Positions 25,652 through 35,727 of a stretch of DNA of 64,000 bases are shown here, piece after piece (positions within the stretch are counted from its first letter, which is position 1; every line of letters begins with the position of its first letter). The notes under the pieces are model-generated. The model worked only from the letters and a program-made list of their open reading frames with translations. It ran no database searches and was not told where the DNA came from. Origin of the DNA: Arsukibacterium sp. (GTDB lineage Bacteria > Pseudomonadota > Gammaproteobacteria > Enterobacterales > Alteromonadaceae); assembly GCF_018402695.1 (NCBI RefSeq), contig NZ_JAGYIM010000016.1:434001-498000 (forward strand), given 5' to 3'. The position numbers and the translations under genes were made by a program.

Positions 25652-26023
25652 CTAACCGAAATGACAGAAGCATAGTTTATTGCCATCGGCATCTTTGACA
25701 TAAGCGCCGTAAAACGTGTTTTCGATCCGCTGTCCCGGGGCACCCTCGCAGCTGGCACCCAGGGCGAGTGCTTTTTGGTACAACGCATCTACTTTGTCTT
25801 TGGAACCGGGTTGAAACGACACCATATTACCATTGCCCGCAGTAGCTGGCTGCTGATTATAGGGTTCGCAAATTGCCAGCATCGGCTGCGCCATGCTTTT
25901 ACCAAAAAAGGCGATACGGCCCATATCCAACAGGCTTTTGCCGCCCAGTTCGCCCAGTAATTCGCCATAAAAAGCTTTGGCGGCGGTTAAATTATTTACA
26001 CCCAGGGTAACGTAGCTAATCAT
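25652..26023 (-). CDS. VOC-family (glyoxalase-like) protein
   Basis: A 123-residue single-module vicinal-oxygen-chelate protein beginning MISYVTLGVNNLTAAKAFYG and ending YGAYVKDADGNKLCFCHFG, both typical for the small VOC/bleomycin-resistance-like family. Such proteins bind a metal and act on small molecules; the substrate here is unknown. It lies 12 nt upstream of the cupin gene on the same strand and probably in one operon. Confidence 0.82.
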   Translation of the reverse strand: MISYVTLGVNNLTAAKAFYGELLGELGGKSLLDMGRIAFFGKSMAQPMLAICEPYNQQPATAGNGNMVSFQPGSKDKVDALYQKALALGASCEGAPGQRIENTFYGAYVKDADGNKLCFCHFG

Positions 26024-26307
26024 TACATGTCTCCGGCTTAATTAAGGTCAACTCAAGATTGCAGTATACGCAGCGGGTAAACAAGTAGAGCAATTAATTA
26101 TCCGTATTACTAAAAAAATCAGGATAAAGCCAACCACCTAATTTTTTAACTAATTTCCCTGAAACGATGCTTTGTCTATCCCCTTTTTCGGTATTTATGA
26201 TGGCAAAAAGCGATTGCAGCTTCTACAGTTGTGATAATTGTCAACAAACCACTAAATTTTGATGTCTGTTTATAGTGTGGCTAGGGATATAAAAGGTTAC
26301 TTAAAGT

Positions 26308-28743
26308 ATGGATACGTTTGAGCTAAGCCAGTTACAGGATGCCATAGTACAGTCGGCTGTAGATGCCATTATCGTAATTGATCAGAAGGGCTTGATCTGT
26401 TTCTTTTCGCCGTCAGCAGAAAAATTATTTGGTTACAGCGCAGCAGAGTGTATTGGCCAGAATGTGCGGATGTTGATGCCTGAACCTTTTCATAGCGAGC
26501 ACGACAGCTATTTGGCTAATTATGTTAATGATAAAAAGCCGGCAAAAATTATTGGTATCGGCCGCGATGTGCAGGGTAAACGGCAGGACGGTTCAGTATT
26601 TCCGATGCATTTATCTGTTGGTGAGTCTACCGCCAATGGTAAAAGCTATTTTGTCGGTATTTGCCATGACCTGACCGCCTATCAGGCCAGCGTCAAAGCC
26701 CATTTAAATTTAATGTCGGTACAGCATGCGCTGCTGGACGCGGCGGTTGATGGCATTATTTCTATTGATGAATTCGGTATAGTGCAAAGCTTTAACCGCG
26801 GCGCTGAGCAGTTATTTGGTTATAAAAAACAAGAAGTAATTGGTCAGAATGTCAGTATGCTGATGACCCGGCAGCATACCGGCCAACACGATAGTTACAT
26901 TCGCAATTATAAAACCACGGGCAAGGCAAAAATTATTGGCATTGGCCGTGATGTCCAGGCGCAGCGCAAAGATGGCACCGTATTTCCAATGCATCTGTCT
27001 GTCGGCGAGTCGATTACTGAACAAGGCCGGGTTTTTGTAGGTGTGTGCCATGACTTGTCAGAATTTAAAGCGGTGTTGCAGCGACTTATTTCTGCTGAAC
27101 AGCGCTATCGCGACATTGTCCAGAATCAGAAAGAATTTATTTGCCGGTTAAGTAAAAACTCCCGTCTGACGTTCGTTAACAATGCCTTTAGCCGGCAACT
27201 GAACCAACAATTGTTTCAGATGTTAGGCATCTCTATTTTTGAATTTATTCATGCTGACGAACGCCATAGTGTTGAGGCGCTGCTAACCCAGTTGCGTCAG
27301 GGCACTGAAGAGCAATCTATTTCACTGTCAGTGCGGATGCTGGGCGCCGATAACGCCGTGCATTGGGTTGACTGGACCTTCAGCAGCCTGGCCGGTAAAG
27401 CTGACACATCGGATGAAATACAAGGGGTTGGTATTGATATTACCGAGCAGGTCAAAGCAAAAAACCATGCGAAGTTTCTTACCAGCTTTGACGCTTTAAC
27501 TGGCCTGCTGAATAAAGAAGGTTTAATAGAGCAGTTTAACCAAAGGGCTGAACCGAACGCCACTTATGCCATCTTGTTTATAGATTGCCATCGCTTCCGG
27601 CTTATTAACGAAAAATATGGTTATGAGTTTGGTGACCTAATGCTGATTGAAGCGGCGCATCGGTTGCAAAGCATCTTGCCCGAGGGCGCTCTCGCTTGCC
27701 GGCCCGGTGCTGATGATTTTATTGTATTACTGCCACTGGCAGATCGAAGCGAACTACTGCCCTTTGTCCATAAATTGATTGAAAGCTATACCGAACCTTA
27801 CTGGTTAGCCCAGGAAAAGATTGCCCCTTCTATTTGCGTTGGTATTAGCTTATGTCCCGACGACTCTGGCCAGTTGTCAGCGCTAATTCAGCACGCTGAA
27901 GCGGCCATGTTCGATGCGAAGCAGCAAGGCTTACCAATGCGGATATACCATAAAGACATCCATAGCGCGTTAACAAAAAGACTTGAAATTGAGCAGGGCC
28001 TGCGACGCGCGCTCGAACATAATTTACTCAGTGTGGTACTGCAACCAAAGTACCAGTTATCAACTGAACAACTTATTGGTTATGAGGCGCTGGTGCGTTG
28101 GCACGATGCCATACTGGGCACAGTGGCACCGGATGTATTTGTTGCGGTGGCTGAAGCAGTGAATCTGGGCAAAAAACTGGATTGCTGGGTCATCAATGTC
28201 GTGTTGCAGCAACTCAACACGTGGCAGCAGGCTGGCTTGCAGCCGCAAGCGGTAGCAATAAATATTACCAGCAAGCATTTTTCTGACCCGACGCTGTTCC
28301 GGTTTATTATGGATAAGCTGCAGCAACTGCAACTGGCACCAGCGTGCCTGCAACTTGAAATTACCGAAGGGGTGGCGATGGATAAATCGCCGACCATCCT
28401 GGAAAACCTGAATGCGTTTCGCAGAGCGGGTATTAAAATTGCGATTGATGACTTTGGCACCGGATATTCATCCTTGTCCTACCTGACGTCCTTACCTATT
28501 GATTTTATTAAAATTGACAAAACTTTCGTCCAGTCGTTAGACAATAACCAAAACCTCAGTTTAGTTAAGGCCATGTTAGCTATGGCTAAGGCCATTGACG
28601 TAGAGGTAATTGCCGAGGGTATTGAAACCCCGGCCCAGCAACAGCAACTGGTGTTGCTGGGCTGTGCATTCGGTCAGGGCTATTTATTTGCACGGCCTGC
28701 CACATTTGAGGATATAGAGCAGCAGCTTAACCAGGCGGGTTAG
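26308..28743 (+). CDS. PAS-PAS-PAS-GGDEF-EAL cyclic-di-GMP protein
   Basis: An 811-residue cytoplasmic protein. Two similar PAS domains (about 10-125 and 130-250), each with the PMHLSVGES block, are followed by a third PAS (about 265-385), a GGDEF domain (about 395-545) and an EAL domain (about 560-805). The cyclase signature is degenerate: RPGADDFIVLL has GADDF instead of GGDEF, so cyclase activity is doubtful. The EAL domain is intact (YEALVRW, IDDFGTGYSSLSYL, DFIKIDKTFV, IAEGIET), so the protein is probably a c-di-GMP phosphodiesterase. There is no membrane segment. Its stop overlaps that of the convergent Usp gene. Confidence 0.9.
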   Translation: MDTFELSQLQDAIVQSAVDAIIVIDQKGLICFFSPSAEKLFGYSAAECIGQNVRMLMPEPFHSEHDSYLANYVNDKKPAKIIGIGRDVQGKRQDGSVFPMHLSVGESTANGKSYFVGICHDLTAYQASVKAHLNLMSVQHALLDAAVDGIISIDEFGIVQSFNRGAEQLFGYKKQEVIGQNVSMLMTRQHTGQHDSYIRNYKTTGKAKIIGIGRDVQAQRKDGTVFPMHLSVGESITEQGRVFVGVCHDLSEFKAVLQRLISAEQRYRDIVQNQKEFICRLSKNSRLTFVNNAFSRQLNQQLFQMLGISIFEFIHADERHSVEALLTQLRQGTEEQSISLSVRMLGADNAVHWVDWTFSSLAGKADTSDEIQGVGIDITEQVKAKNHAKFLTSFDALTGLLNKEGLIEQFNQRAEPNATYAILFIDCHRFRLINEKYGYEFGDLMLIEAAHRLQSILPEGALACRPGADDFIVLLPLADRSELLPFVHKLIESYTEPYWLAQEKIAPSICVGISLCPDDSGQLSALIQHAEAAMFDAKQQGLPMRIYHKDIHSALTKRLEIEQGLRRALEHNLLSVVLQPKYQLSTEQLIGYEALVRWHDAILGTVAPDVFVAVAEAVNLGKKLDCWVINVVLQQLNTWQQAGLQPQAVAINITSKHFSDPTLFRFIMDKLQQLQLAPACLQLEITEGVAMDKSPTILENLNAFRRAGIKIAIDDFGTGYSSLSYLTSLPIDFIKIDKTFVQSLDNNQNLSLVKAMLAMAKAIDVEVIAEGIETPAQQQQLVLLGCAFGQGYLFARPATFEDIEQQLNQAG

Positions 28744-29618
28744 CTGAGCTGTTTCACCACCAGCACATCGCAGGGGGTATGCCGGCTTAAGTAGTGGGTT
28801 GTGTCACCAAACAGTACAGAACTTAAATCATGCAGATGGCTGTTACCGATAATCGCCAGCTGACACTGATAGTGCTGCACGGCTTTTGGCACCTCATTAT
28901 CTGGCAGCCCTTCACTCAGGTGAATAACATCTGCTGGTAAGTCATGTGCTGCAATATAAGGCGCCAGTTTACGGGTATGTTGCTGCTGGATGTCAGGCAG
29001 TGGTGCAAAGCCGTGGTTACTGTCGTAAGGCAGGCTCATACTGTAGTCGTCGGCCTGATAGCAATTGAGCACGTGCAGGTGTAGGTTGTCCTGTTGCACG
29101 ATTTGTTCGCCAATGGTCAGGATGCTGTGGTTCAGGCGATGTTGCTGGGTACTGTTATCGTCCAGATCAAGGCAGGCCAGAATGTTCAGTTCAGCATTGG
29201 CGCTGGCTTGTTTGACCAGCCACACCGGCAAGGTGCAGTCGCTGATAAAATAATGCTCTAAATCAGGTATGAACCATGACAGTAAACTGCGTTTTGGTCG
29301 CAGAAATTTAATAATTAAACTGACATCACTGGCCGCGAGCAGTTGTTCAATTTTTTGCCGGGCCGGTTGCTGCCAGCAAATATCGATAACAGGCGTCAGG
29401 GTCAGTGGCTGTGTGGCGGCAATGTGCTGCAGCAATTGTTGCTGATATTGCGCCGCCTGTTCGCTGATGTTGGCCTGCCCCCGGCTTTGATACATTGAGC
29501 AAAACAACGTGACTTTGCTTTGATACTGCTTCGCCAGCGTTAAGGCTCTGCTTAGCACCAGTTTGTCATCGGGCTGGTTTTGTAATACTACCAATAAATG
29601 CTTGAATACCTGTTTCAT
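28740..29618 (-). CDS. Tandem universal stress protein (UspE-like)
   Basis: A 292-residue cytoplasmic protein with two Usp modules: HLLVVLQNQPDDKLVLSRAL at the start and a second module ending VIGNSHLHDLSSVLFGDTTH with HTPCDVLVVKQ. The second has the nucleotide-type G-x2-H motif in a degenerate form. The two-module layout and length match UspE. Convergent with the GGDEF-EAL gene, overlapping by 4 nt. Confidence 0.82.
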   Translation of the reverse strand: MKQVFKHLLVVLQNQPDDKLVLSRALTLAKQYQSKVTLFCSMYQSRGQANISEQAAQYQQQLLQHIAATQPLTLTPVIDICWQQPARQKIEQLLAASDVSLIIKFLRPKRSLLSWFIPDLEHYFISDCTLPVWLVKQASANAELNILACLDLDDNSTQQHRLNHSILTIGEQIVQQDNLHLHVLNCYQADDYSMSLPYDSNHGFAPLPDIQQQHTRKLAPYIAAHDLPADVIHLSEGLPDNEVPKAVQHYQCQLAIIGNSHLHDLSSVLFGDTTHYLSRHTPCDVLVVKQLS

Positions 29619-29766
29619 AATGTTATCCGGGTTTATCTGAACCTGTGTTGCCGCATTGGCAAAGCGTACAGCCAGACTACTTAACTGAGCCGTTAGTTAA
29701 GTAAGCGGATTTGGTTAGATAAAAAGACAACAAAACAGAAAAAATTTAAATAAAGTTAGAATGCCT

Positions 29767-30324
29767 TTAAATAGCCTGATGAATAAAAGCTTTGGCCAAC
29801 TTACTGCTGCGCTCAATGGTTTTACCTGACACCCCATATAACTCGCCAATTTGCTCCGGGCTTAAACCTGCAAAAAACTGCAGGTCAAGAATCTCAGCTT
29901 TTTGCTGGTCAAACTCTGCCAATGCCTGCAGCGCATTATGCAGGCCAATAATACTATTGGAGTCATCCACTGCCAGAGCATGATCGCTCAGGGTTATTTG
30001 TAACAGGCCGTCACCACGCTTAGCGGCATTGCGCGCCCTGGCATGATCCACCAGAATTCGCCGCATAATACTGCCAGCCAACCTGAAAAAGTGCAGCCTG
30101 TCCTGATAATCGACGTCGGCCTGCATTAAACCAATAAAGGCTTCATTGACCAGGGCGGTGGCCTGTAAGGTATGGCCCGGCCGTTCCTGGTGCATATACT
30201 TTGCCGCCAGTTGATGCAGTTTTTGCTGCACCAGCTGGCTGAGTTGTTGCTCGGCTTGTAGATCACCGTCCCGCCATTGCCCCAGCAAAATAGTAATGCT
30301 TGTATGTTCCTCAACGATAGACAT
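29767..30324 (-). CDS. ECF RNA polymerase sigma factor (kinase-associated type)
   Basis: A 185-residue sigma-70-like factor. Region 2 is visible as HFFRLAGSIMRRILVDHARA, followed by a linker and region 4 (LDLQFFAGLSPEQIGELYGV, KTIERSSKLAKAFIH) as a helix-turn-helix. The sequence pattern matches the TIGR02999 type, often found beside Ser/Thr kinases. The kinase gene starts 82 nt away on the opposite strand, so both probably use the shared intergenic region. No anti-sigma gene is present; the kinase may control it. Confidence 0.85.
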   Translation of the reverse strand: MSIVEEHTSITILLGQWRDGDLQAEQQLSQLVQQKLHQLAAKYMHQERPGHTLQATALVNEAFIGLMQADVDYQDRLHFFRLAGSIMRRILVDHARARNAAKRGDGLLQITLSDHALAVDDSNSIIGLHNALQALAEFDQQKAEILDLQFFAGLSPEQIGELYGVSGKTIERSSKLAKAFIHQAI

Positions 30325-30406
30325 AGGATTATTTTCTACTAGGCTGTTAATTGGTTACATTATAGGCAGGGTTTTACTAATTTAGGAAATGTAATGGCAA
30401 AAGTGA

Positions 30407-32874
30407 ATGAATAAGCAGTTGTGGCTGCAGATTGAACCGCTATTTTATCAGGCAATTGCCTTGCCTGAGGCTGAGCGTGACAACTTCATCAAACAGGTTA
30501 GCGCTGACAACCCTGAACTTTACAATGCACTGCAGCAATTGCTGGCCAGTAACGGCCATACGTTACAGATGCAGGATATGCTGGCTTCAGAGGCCGCGTC
30601 GCTGTTGGCCCATTCGCAGGATTTGAGCGGCGAGATGCTCGGGCCTTACAAGCTGTTACGCCAGCTTGGTCGCGGGGGCATGGGCACTGTATATCTGGCA
30701 GAGCGGGCGGACAAACAATTTGAAAAGCAAGTTGCGATTAAGCTGGTGGCAACCACCCTGATAAACCCACTGTTGCTGCATGCGTTCAGAGCAGAGCGCC
30801 AGATCCTGGCCGATTTAGAGCACGCTGCGATCAGTCGCCTGCTTGATGGCGGAACCACAGCCGAAGGTATGCCATATCTGGTAATGGAATATGTTAAGGG
30901 CGAACCTGTTGATCAGTATTGTGATTCGCGAAGCTTGTCGCTGATTGCGCGGTTACAATTGTTTGTCAAAGTGCTGGCTGCCGTTGCTTTTGCACATCAG
31001 AAAATGGTGGTGCATTGTGATATCAAGCCATCCAATATTTTAGTAAGCCAGGATGGCGAACCTAAACTACTCGATTTTGGTATTGCCGCCAGCTGAACCG
31101 CGCCACCAGCACCGATGCTGCGCGGCTACTGAGCAACTGGGGTTAACGTTGAACTACGCCAGCCCGGAACAGCAACAGGGCAAAGCACTTTCTACCCTGA
31201 GTGATGTTTACGCCTTGGGGTTGATATTGCAGTTAGTTGGCAACAGCGCCAACAGCGACCTGTGCTGGATTATTCAGCGTGCCTTGCGAGCCAGAGCCGC
31301 TAAAGGTATCAGTCTGTTACGGCGTTCAGCGATGATATAAAACGTTTTCTGGGTAAACATCCAATACAGGCCCGGCCCGCCAGGTTGGTGGTACCGCTGT
31401 CAGACGTTTGTCCGGCGCAATACCGCCAGCAGCAGCCCTGGCGGCGGTTATTCTGTGTGGTATTACCGCGTTTAGCGCCGCCTTCTGGCAACAGGCGCAA
31501 CAGGTAAAGCAAGAACGTGACATCGCCAGGCTGCAGCGGGACAAAGCGCTGGCAATAACTGAATTTGTTACCAACATGCTGGGCAAGGCCGACCCTAACG
31601 AAGCGCAGGGCGCCGAACCAAAGGTGCGGGATGTGCTGGATGAGGCCAGCAATCAGCTGGCAGAACAAAGCGACCATGCCTCGTAGCCAGCAACCTGAAG
31701 TGGCTGCCGCAGTGCAATCGGATTAACCGGCCGCGGCGCTTTACCGCTCGCTTGGCTTATTACCTGCACGCCGAGCACCACATGGAACAGGCCCAACAAT
31801 TAGCAATACAACACCACTTTACCAACACCGAATTGTATTGGCAGATATTAATGACGTTGGCTGATATTTATCAGGATCAATATAAAACAGCTCAGGTTCT
31901 GGCATTACGTTACCAGAGCCTGCAACTGGCAGAGCAGTTGTTTGGTAAAGAGCACAAGCTTACTTTGGGTTCTTTAAGCAGCTTAGCCAGTGCTTATCAT
32001 ACTAACGGCGATTTAGTAAAAGCCGAGCAGATGTGGCTGCGTTTGCATCAGGACAGGTTACGGCTGCTGGGCGAGCAACACCCTGATATTGTGCATTCAC
32101 TGGTGCAACTGGGTATCATTTACCATTGGTTGGGGCAATATAGTCAGGCGGAGCAATATTACTTGCAGTGCTTGGATAAAGCACAACAGCTTTATGGGGC
32201 CAAACATCCTGCGACACTGCAATGCATGAGCACGCTGGGTTCGCTATATGAAGGAAGCGGACAGTATGAAAAGGCCGAACCGCTTATTTTGCAACACATT
32301 GCGCTTGCTAAGCAGGTATTGGGACCGCTGCATCCTGACACCCTGCGCTCGCAACACAATCTGGCAGATACCTATCGTGGTTTGGGCCGTTATGCCGAGG
32401 CACAACGCTTGTTCCGGCAGGTATTGACCAATCGCACTGAGGTGCTGGGCGGCGACAATATTGAAACACTGCAAAGCCAGATGAAGCTTGCCCGCTTATT
32501 GCGCCAGCAACAGCAATTTACTGAGGCCGAGCAGTTAGTACTGGATGCCTATACCAAGAAAACCCAACAACTGGGCGAAGCCCACCCACAACCTACAGTC
32601 CGCAGCGCAAATACTGGCAGATACCTATCTGGCGCAGCAAAAAGCCGATGCCGCACTACAGTTATATCAGCAAATTGTTACCCTGCGCGGTGAAAAAATG
32701 CCGACCACCCTGACATTATCGATACCTGGGCGGGCATTGCAAACTTATTGTTACAAGGTATTACAGCAGGCAAGCGCAGCGCTGGAACGCGCCGATAGCA
32801 TCATCGCGTTGCATCCGCAGAAAAAAAGCAGCAATGTTCAGCAAGCCAGGCTCGCGTTGCAGCAACAACGGTAA
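30407..32874 (+). pseudogene. Ser/Thr protein kinase with TPR repeats, multiple frameshifts
   Basis: The N-terminal third is a clear kinase: LGRGGMGTVYLAE (P-loop), VAIKLV (Lys), HCDIKPSNIL (catalytic loop) and LLDFGIA. The frame then breaks near 31092, 31140, 31280-31310, 31390, 31690, 32590 and 32700. Reading across the breaks gives LTLNYASPEQQQGK (activation and APE region), a membrane segment ALAAVILCGITAFSAAFW, an SNQLAEQ helix and many TPR units (YSQAEQYYLQCLDKAQQLYG, YEKAEPLILQHIALAKQVLG) to a final stop at 32874. A normal member of this family is about 820 residues, which the whole span would give. The missing bases are mostly in homopolymers, so this may be a sequence-quality problem. 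Start ATG 30407. Confidence 0.82.
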
Positions 32875-32886
32875 TGAAAGAAACAT

Positions 32887-33584
32887 ATGGTCCATAAACA
32901 CGTGCACCGCTCGCACCGGGTTGGTGGCTGCGTGCCGCGTGCCTAGGCGCTAACGATGGTATTGTATCTACCGCCAGCTTAATTATTGGGGTGGCTGCCG
33001 CCAACACAAACCATCAAAGTGTGATGCTGGCCGGAGTTGCCGGCCTGGTGGCCGGGGCTATGTCAGTGGCGGCGGGTGAGTATGTTTCGTCAGTTCGCAG
33101 GCGGACACTGAACATGCTGATCTTAACAGGACTTGAGAGGGTATCACTGGTTGAAAACCCGCAGTCGGAAAAAAAATGACTCGCTGAAATTTGATTTATG
33201 TCAAAAGAGGTGTTGAGCCTGACCTGGCGCGTACCGTTGCTGAACAGCTGATGGCCCATGATGCGCTGGGCGCCCATGCCAGAGACGAAATTGGTATTTC
33301 AGCAAATAGCGTTTGCCCGTCCGATTCAGGCTGCACTCTCCCCCCGGCAAGTTACGCTTTACCATAGGGGCGGCACTGCCGTTAATGAGTCGCCTGGGCA
33401 ATGCCGGGGCAATTCCTGATCCATGCTGTTGCCGGGCTGTCGTTGCGTTTCTGGCGCGGTGCTAGGGGCACTGGCCGCTCGCGCGGGCGGGTGGTGCGTC
33501 AGCCAATCAAGGGGCGCTGCCAGGGTCACCTTCTGGGGCGCGCTGGCCATGGCGTTGACGGCTTTAGTGGGCAGTTTTTTCTGA
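32887..33584 (+). pseudogene. VIT1/CCC1-type iron/manganese transporter, multiple frameshifts
   Basis: Fragments in different frames fit one VIT-family membrane protein of about 230 residues: MVHKHVHRSHRVG, then GANDGIVSTASLIIGVAAAN with [68 protein letters not shown], and the end [17 protein letters not shown]. At least six small indels occur in 700 bp, for example a missing T near 32929. Family members move Fe2+ or Mn2+ across membranes. The break density continues from the kinase gene just upstream. The 3' limit is uncertain because the frame is lost there. Confidence 0.78.
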
Positions 33585-34642
33585 GTTGTCGCTGTTGGCA
33601 GAACTTGCACCTTTAGCATGTTGACACTGACAGTCGTCGACATCAGATGGTTATTAGCTGCAAACAAATGTTTGCTGTACAAAAATCGGTGCCGAGAATT
33701 GACTGTTGAGTCGCCGGTCAGGTTAAACTGATAGGCATGTCGCGCCAGTGGCTGTTTTACACCGGTCTGGTAGGTATCAACCTTGACCAGACCGTTACTA
33801 TCGATATGGAACACCCGGAACATAGCCGTGTGCTTAGTTTCATCCGGAATTTTAGTCCGTTCCAGCGCCGGGATATGCAGGTAATGCACCTTGCCCAGTT
33901 GCTTTGAATGCGCAACCCGGTCCATATCCATATGTAAGTCTCCGGAAATTACCGCGGCCAGATTTGGCTGGGCAATTATCTCGCTAAAACCAGGGTGATG
34001 AATGCCTTTTTCGGCATTCTCAGGATAGACACCTGCCTGGGCGCCGTGCACTACCAGTAATACCGGCTTGGGATACAGCTGGCTGATTTGCTGCTGCATC
34101 CAGCTGATCCCGCTGTCGTTAAAATCGCGGCCGTGATCAGGTGAGGCTAATACCAATGCTACACTATCAAACTCCAGCACATAGCTCGGGTTGTTAATGG
34201 TCACCTTGCCCTCGTTCCACAGATTGACGTAGTGCAGATAACGTTCAACAGTGCTGCCATGCTCTTCATTACCCATAATCGGATAAAACGGCAGCGTCAG
34301 CTGTTGCAGCACCGGCGTAACATTGTCGTACTGCACAAGCGTGCCTTTATGAGCAATATCACCGACCCCAACCACAAAATCCAGCTGCAAAGGTTCGCTT
34401 AACTGATTTACGTCGGCTACTGCGGCGGCGACATTCGGAAACTGCGGTTCAGGTTTGGGCTCGGCATCTCCCAGCACGGCGAAACTGAGTACTTTGCCGG
34501 GCGTGTTGCTGGTCGTGTTGCTGGTAGCGGTGGCCTCTGCTGCAGGTTCTGCCACCGAGCAAGCGCCAAGTGTCGCGGCCAGAATTGTGCTTAGCAGTAC
34601 CAGATACAGTTGTTGCCAGCTACGGGTTTTAACAGGTTTCAT
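33359..34642 (-). CDS. Calcineurin-like phosphoesterase lipoprotein (3' end doubtful)
   Basis: ATG 34642 follows AAGGATC. Lipoprotein signal with lipobox LGACS, then the metallophosphoesterase motifs [30 protein letters not shown] and SGDLHMD. The GNEEHG has Glu where GNHE is usual. The protein is probably periplasmic, anchored to a membrane, and acts on an unknown phosphoester. The last 75 or so residues (from about 33600 down to 33359) are antisense to the convergent VIT gene and are Pro/Ala/Arg-rich, so the genuine protein almost certainly ends near 33600 and reads on here only because of an indel. The domain itself is intact. Confidence 0.78.
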   Translation of the reverse strand: MKPVKTRSWQQLYLVLLSTILAATLGACSVAEPAAEATATSNTTSNTPGKVLSFAVLGDAEPKPEPQFPNVAAAVADVNQLSEPLQLDFVVGVGDIAHKGTLVQYDNVTPVLQQLTLPFYPIMGNEEHGSTVERYLHYVNLWNEGKVTINNPSYVLEFDSVALVLASPDHGRDFNDSGISWMQQQISQLYPKPVLLVVHGAQAGVYPENAEKGIHHPGFSEIIAQPNLAAVISGDLHMDMDRVAHSKQLGKVHYLHIPALERTKIPDETKHTAMFRVFHIDSNGLVKVDTYQTGVKQPLARHAYQFNLTGDSTVNSRHRFLYSKHLFAANNHLMSTTVSVNMLKVQVLPTATTQKKLPTKAVNAMASAPQKVTLAAPLDWLTHHPPARAASAPSTAPETQRQPGNSMDQELPRHCPGDSLTAVPPLW

Positions 34643-34665
34643 AAAGATCCTTTAAAAAGTCACGG

Positions 34666-35727
34666 TTAATTGAAATTGAATAAGCCTTTAAAATCAGTAG
34701 GGATTAAGCCAGTCCAGCGTTTAAAAGCCCGGCGAAAATTATGTTCATCGGAATAACCGAGTTGTTGTGCCAGTTGGCGGTTAGAGTATTGCCCTTGTTG
34801 CAGCAGACGGCGGGCCTGTTCGCGCCGGACCTGATCCAGCAGCCGGGCAAAGTTGGTGTGATGCTGACTTACTTGACGTTTCAGGCTGCTAGCGGAAAGC
34901 CCCAGCACTTTTGCTACTTCTTCATGACTTAACAGTTCCGGCAAAGCCCGTTGTTGCAAACGACATACCTGTTCCAGCAATCCGCGTTGGCGGGGCAGCA
35001 CGCGGTTCAGCTGCAGACAACTGCGGCGGGCGGCTTTGAAACGCTCTGGATCAGCGTCGCTGAAAGGTTGTTGCCACAATGACAGCGGAATACTGATGCT
35101 ATCGCAGGGTTGATTGAAGTTAACTGCACAATCCCAATGCAGCTGAGCCTGCAACTGTTTTGCGCTGCATCCTGATTGCAACTGCACATTAATACCTTCG
35201 GTGGTGCCGAGCTGTTGCTTGAGTAGATCCAGTAGCAATGAACACAACACCGTCATCATAAACGGTTGCTGGTTTGCCAGCCCCACGCCGGGCTGCAACT
35301 CGATGGTAATGGCTTGCTGTTGTGGCAGCGGATACATGGTCGCGTATACCGCAGGAAATAACTGATGTCGGAAATACCATAGCTGAGCCAGCGCCTGGCG
35401 CAGGTTTGCAGATGCCTGAAGACATTGACACAGCGAAATATAACGGCTGTTCAACATGGCGCTGCCGAGCAAAAATGGCAACTCCGGACTGTTCAGCTGC
35501 TGCTGACAGTTTTGCAGTAATTTAAGCCAGTCGGCATGGTGTAGCCGGCCATGCGGCTTATGTAAGTCCTGTTCGAATATGCGGGTGCCGGTAAGCAGTT
35601 TGCTTAACGTCGCCCCGCGGCGCTGCGCCAGTGCCAGCAATTCGCTGCTACCGTGCTGCAATAGCAGTATTTTATCCTGATAGCCGAAGCCGGGCGTATT
35701 GTGACAACCAGAGCTGCGCGCGTTCAT
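34666..35727 (-). CDS. AraC-family transcriptional regulator
   Basis: A 353-residue regulator. The N-terminal 230 residues match the arabinose-binding-like domain of the OruR/PhyR-type AraC proteins (LLALAQRRGATLSKLLTGT, WLKLLQNCQQQL). The C-terminal 100 residues form the double helix-turn-helix with LSHEEVAKVLGLSASSLKRQ and SNRQLAQQLGYSDEHNFRRA followed by FKRWTGLIPTDFK. It is encoded just downstream of the GGDEF-like gene with overlapping stop and start (TGATG). By position it may regulate the divergent TonB receptor and phytase genes. Confidence 0.88.
   Translation of the reverse strand: MNARSSGCHNTPGFGYQDKILLLQHGSSELLALAQRRGATLSKLLTGTRIFEQDLHKPHGRLHHADWLKLLQNCQQQLNSPELPFLLGSAMLNSRYISLCQCLQASANLRQALAQLWYFRHQLFPAVYATMYPLPQQQAITIELQPGVGLANQQPFMMTVLCSLLLDLLKQQLGTTEGINVQLQSGCSAKQLQAQLHWDCAVNFNQPCDSISIPLSLWQQPFSDADPERFKAARRSCLQLNRVLPRQRGLLEQVCRLQQRALPELLSHEEVAKVLGLSASSLKRQVSQHHTNFARLLDQVRREQARRLLQQGQYSNRQLAQQLGYSDEHNFRRAFKRWTGLIPTDFKGLFNFN

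Noticed and set aside
30646-30858. Minus-strand ORF over the kinase domain
   Set aside because: Antisense shadow of the P-loop and catalytic region of the kinase.
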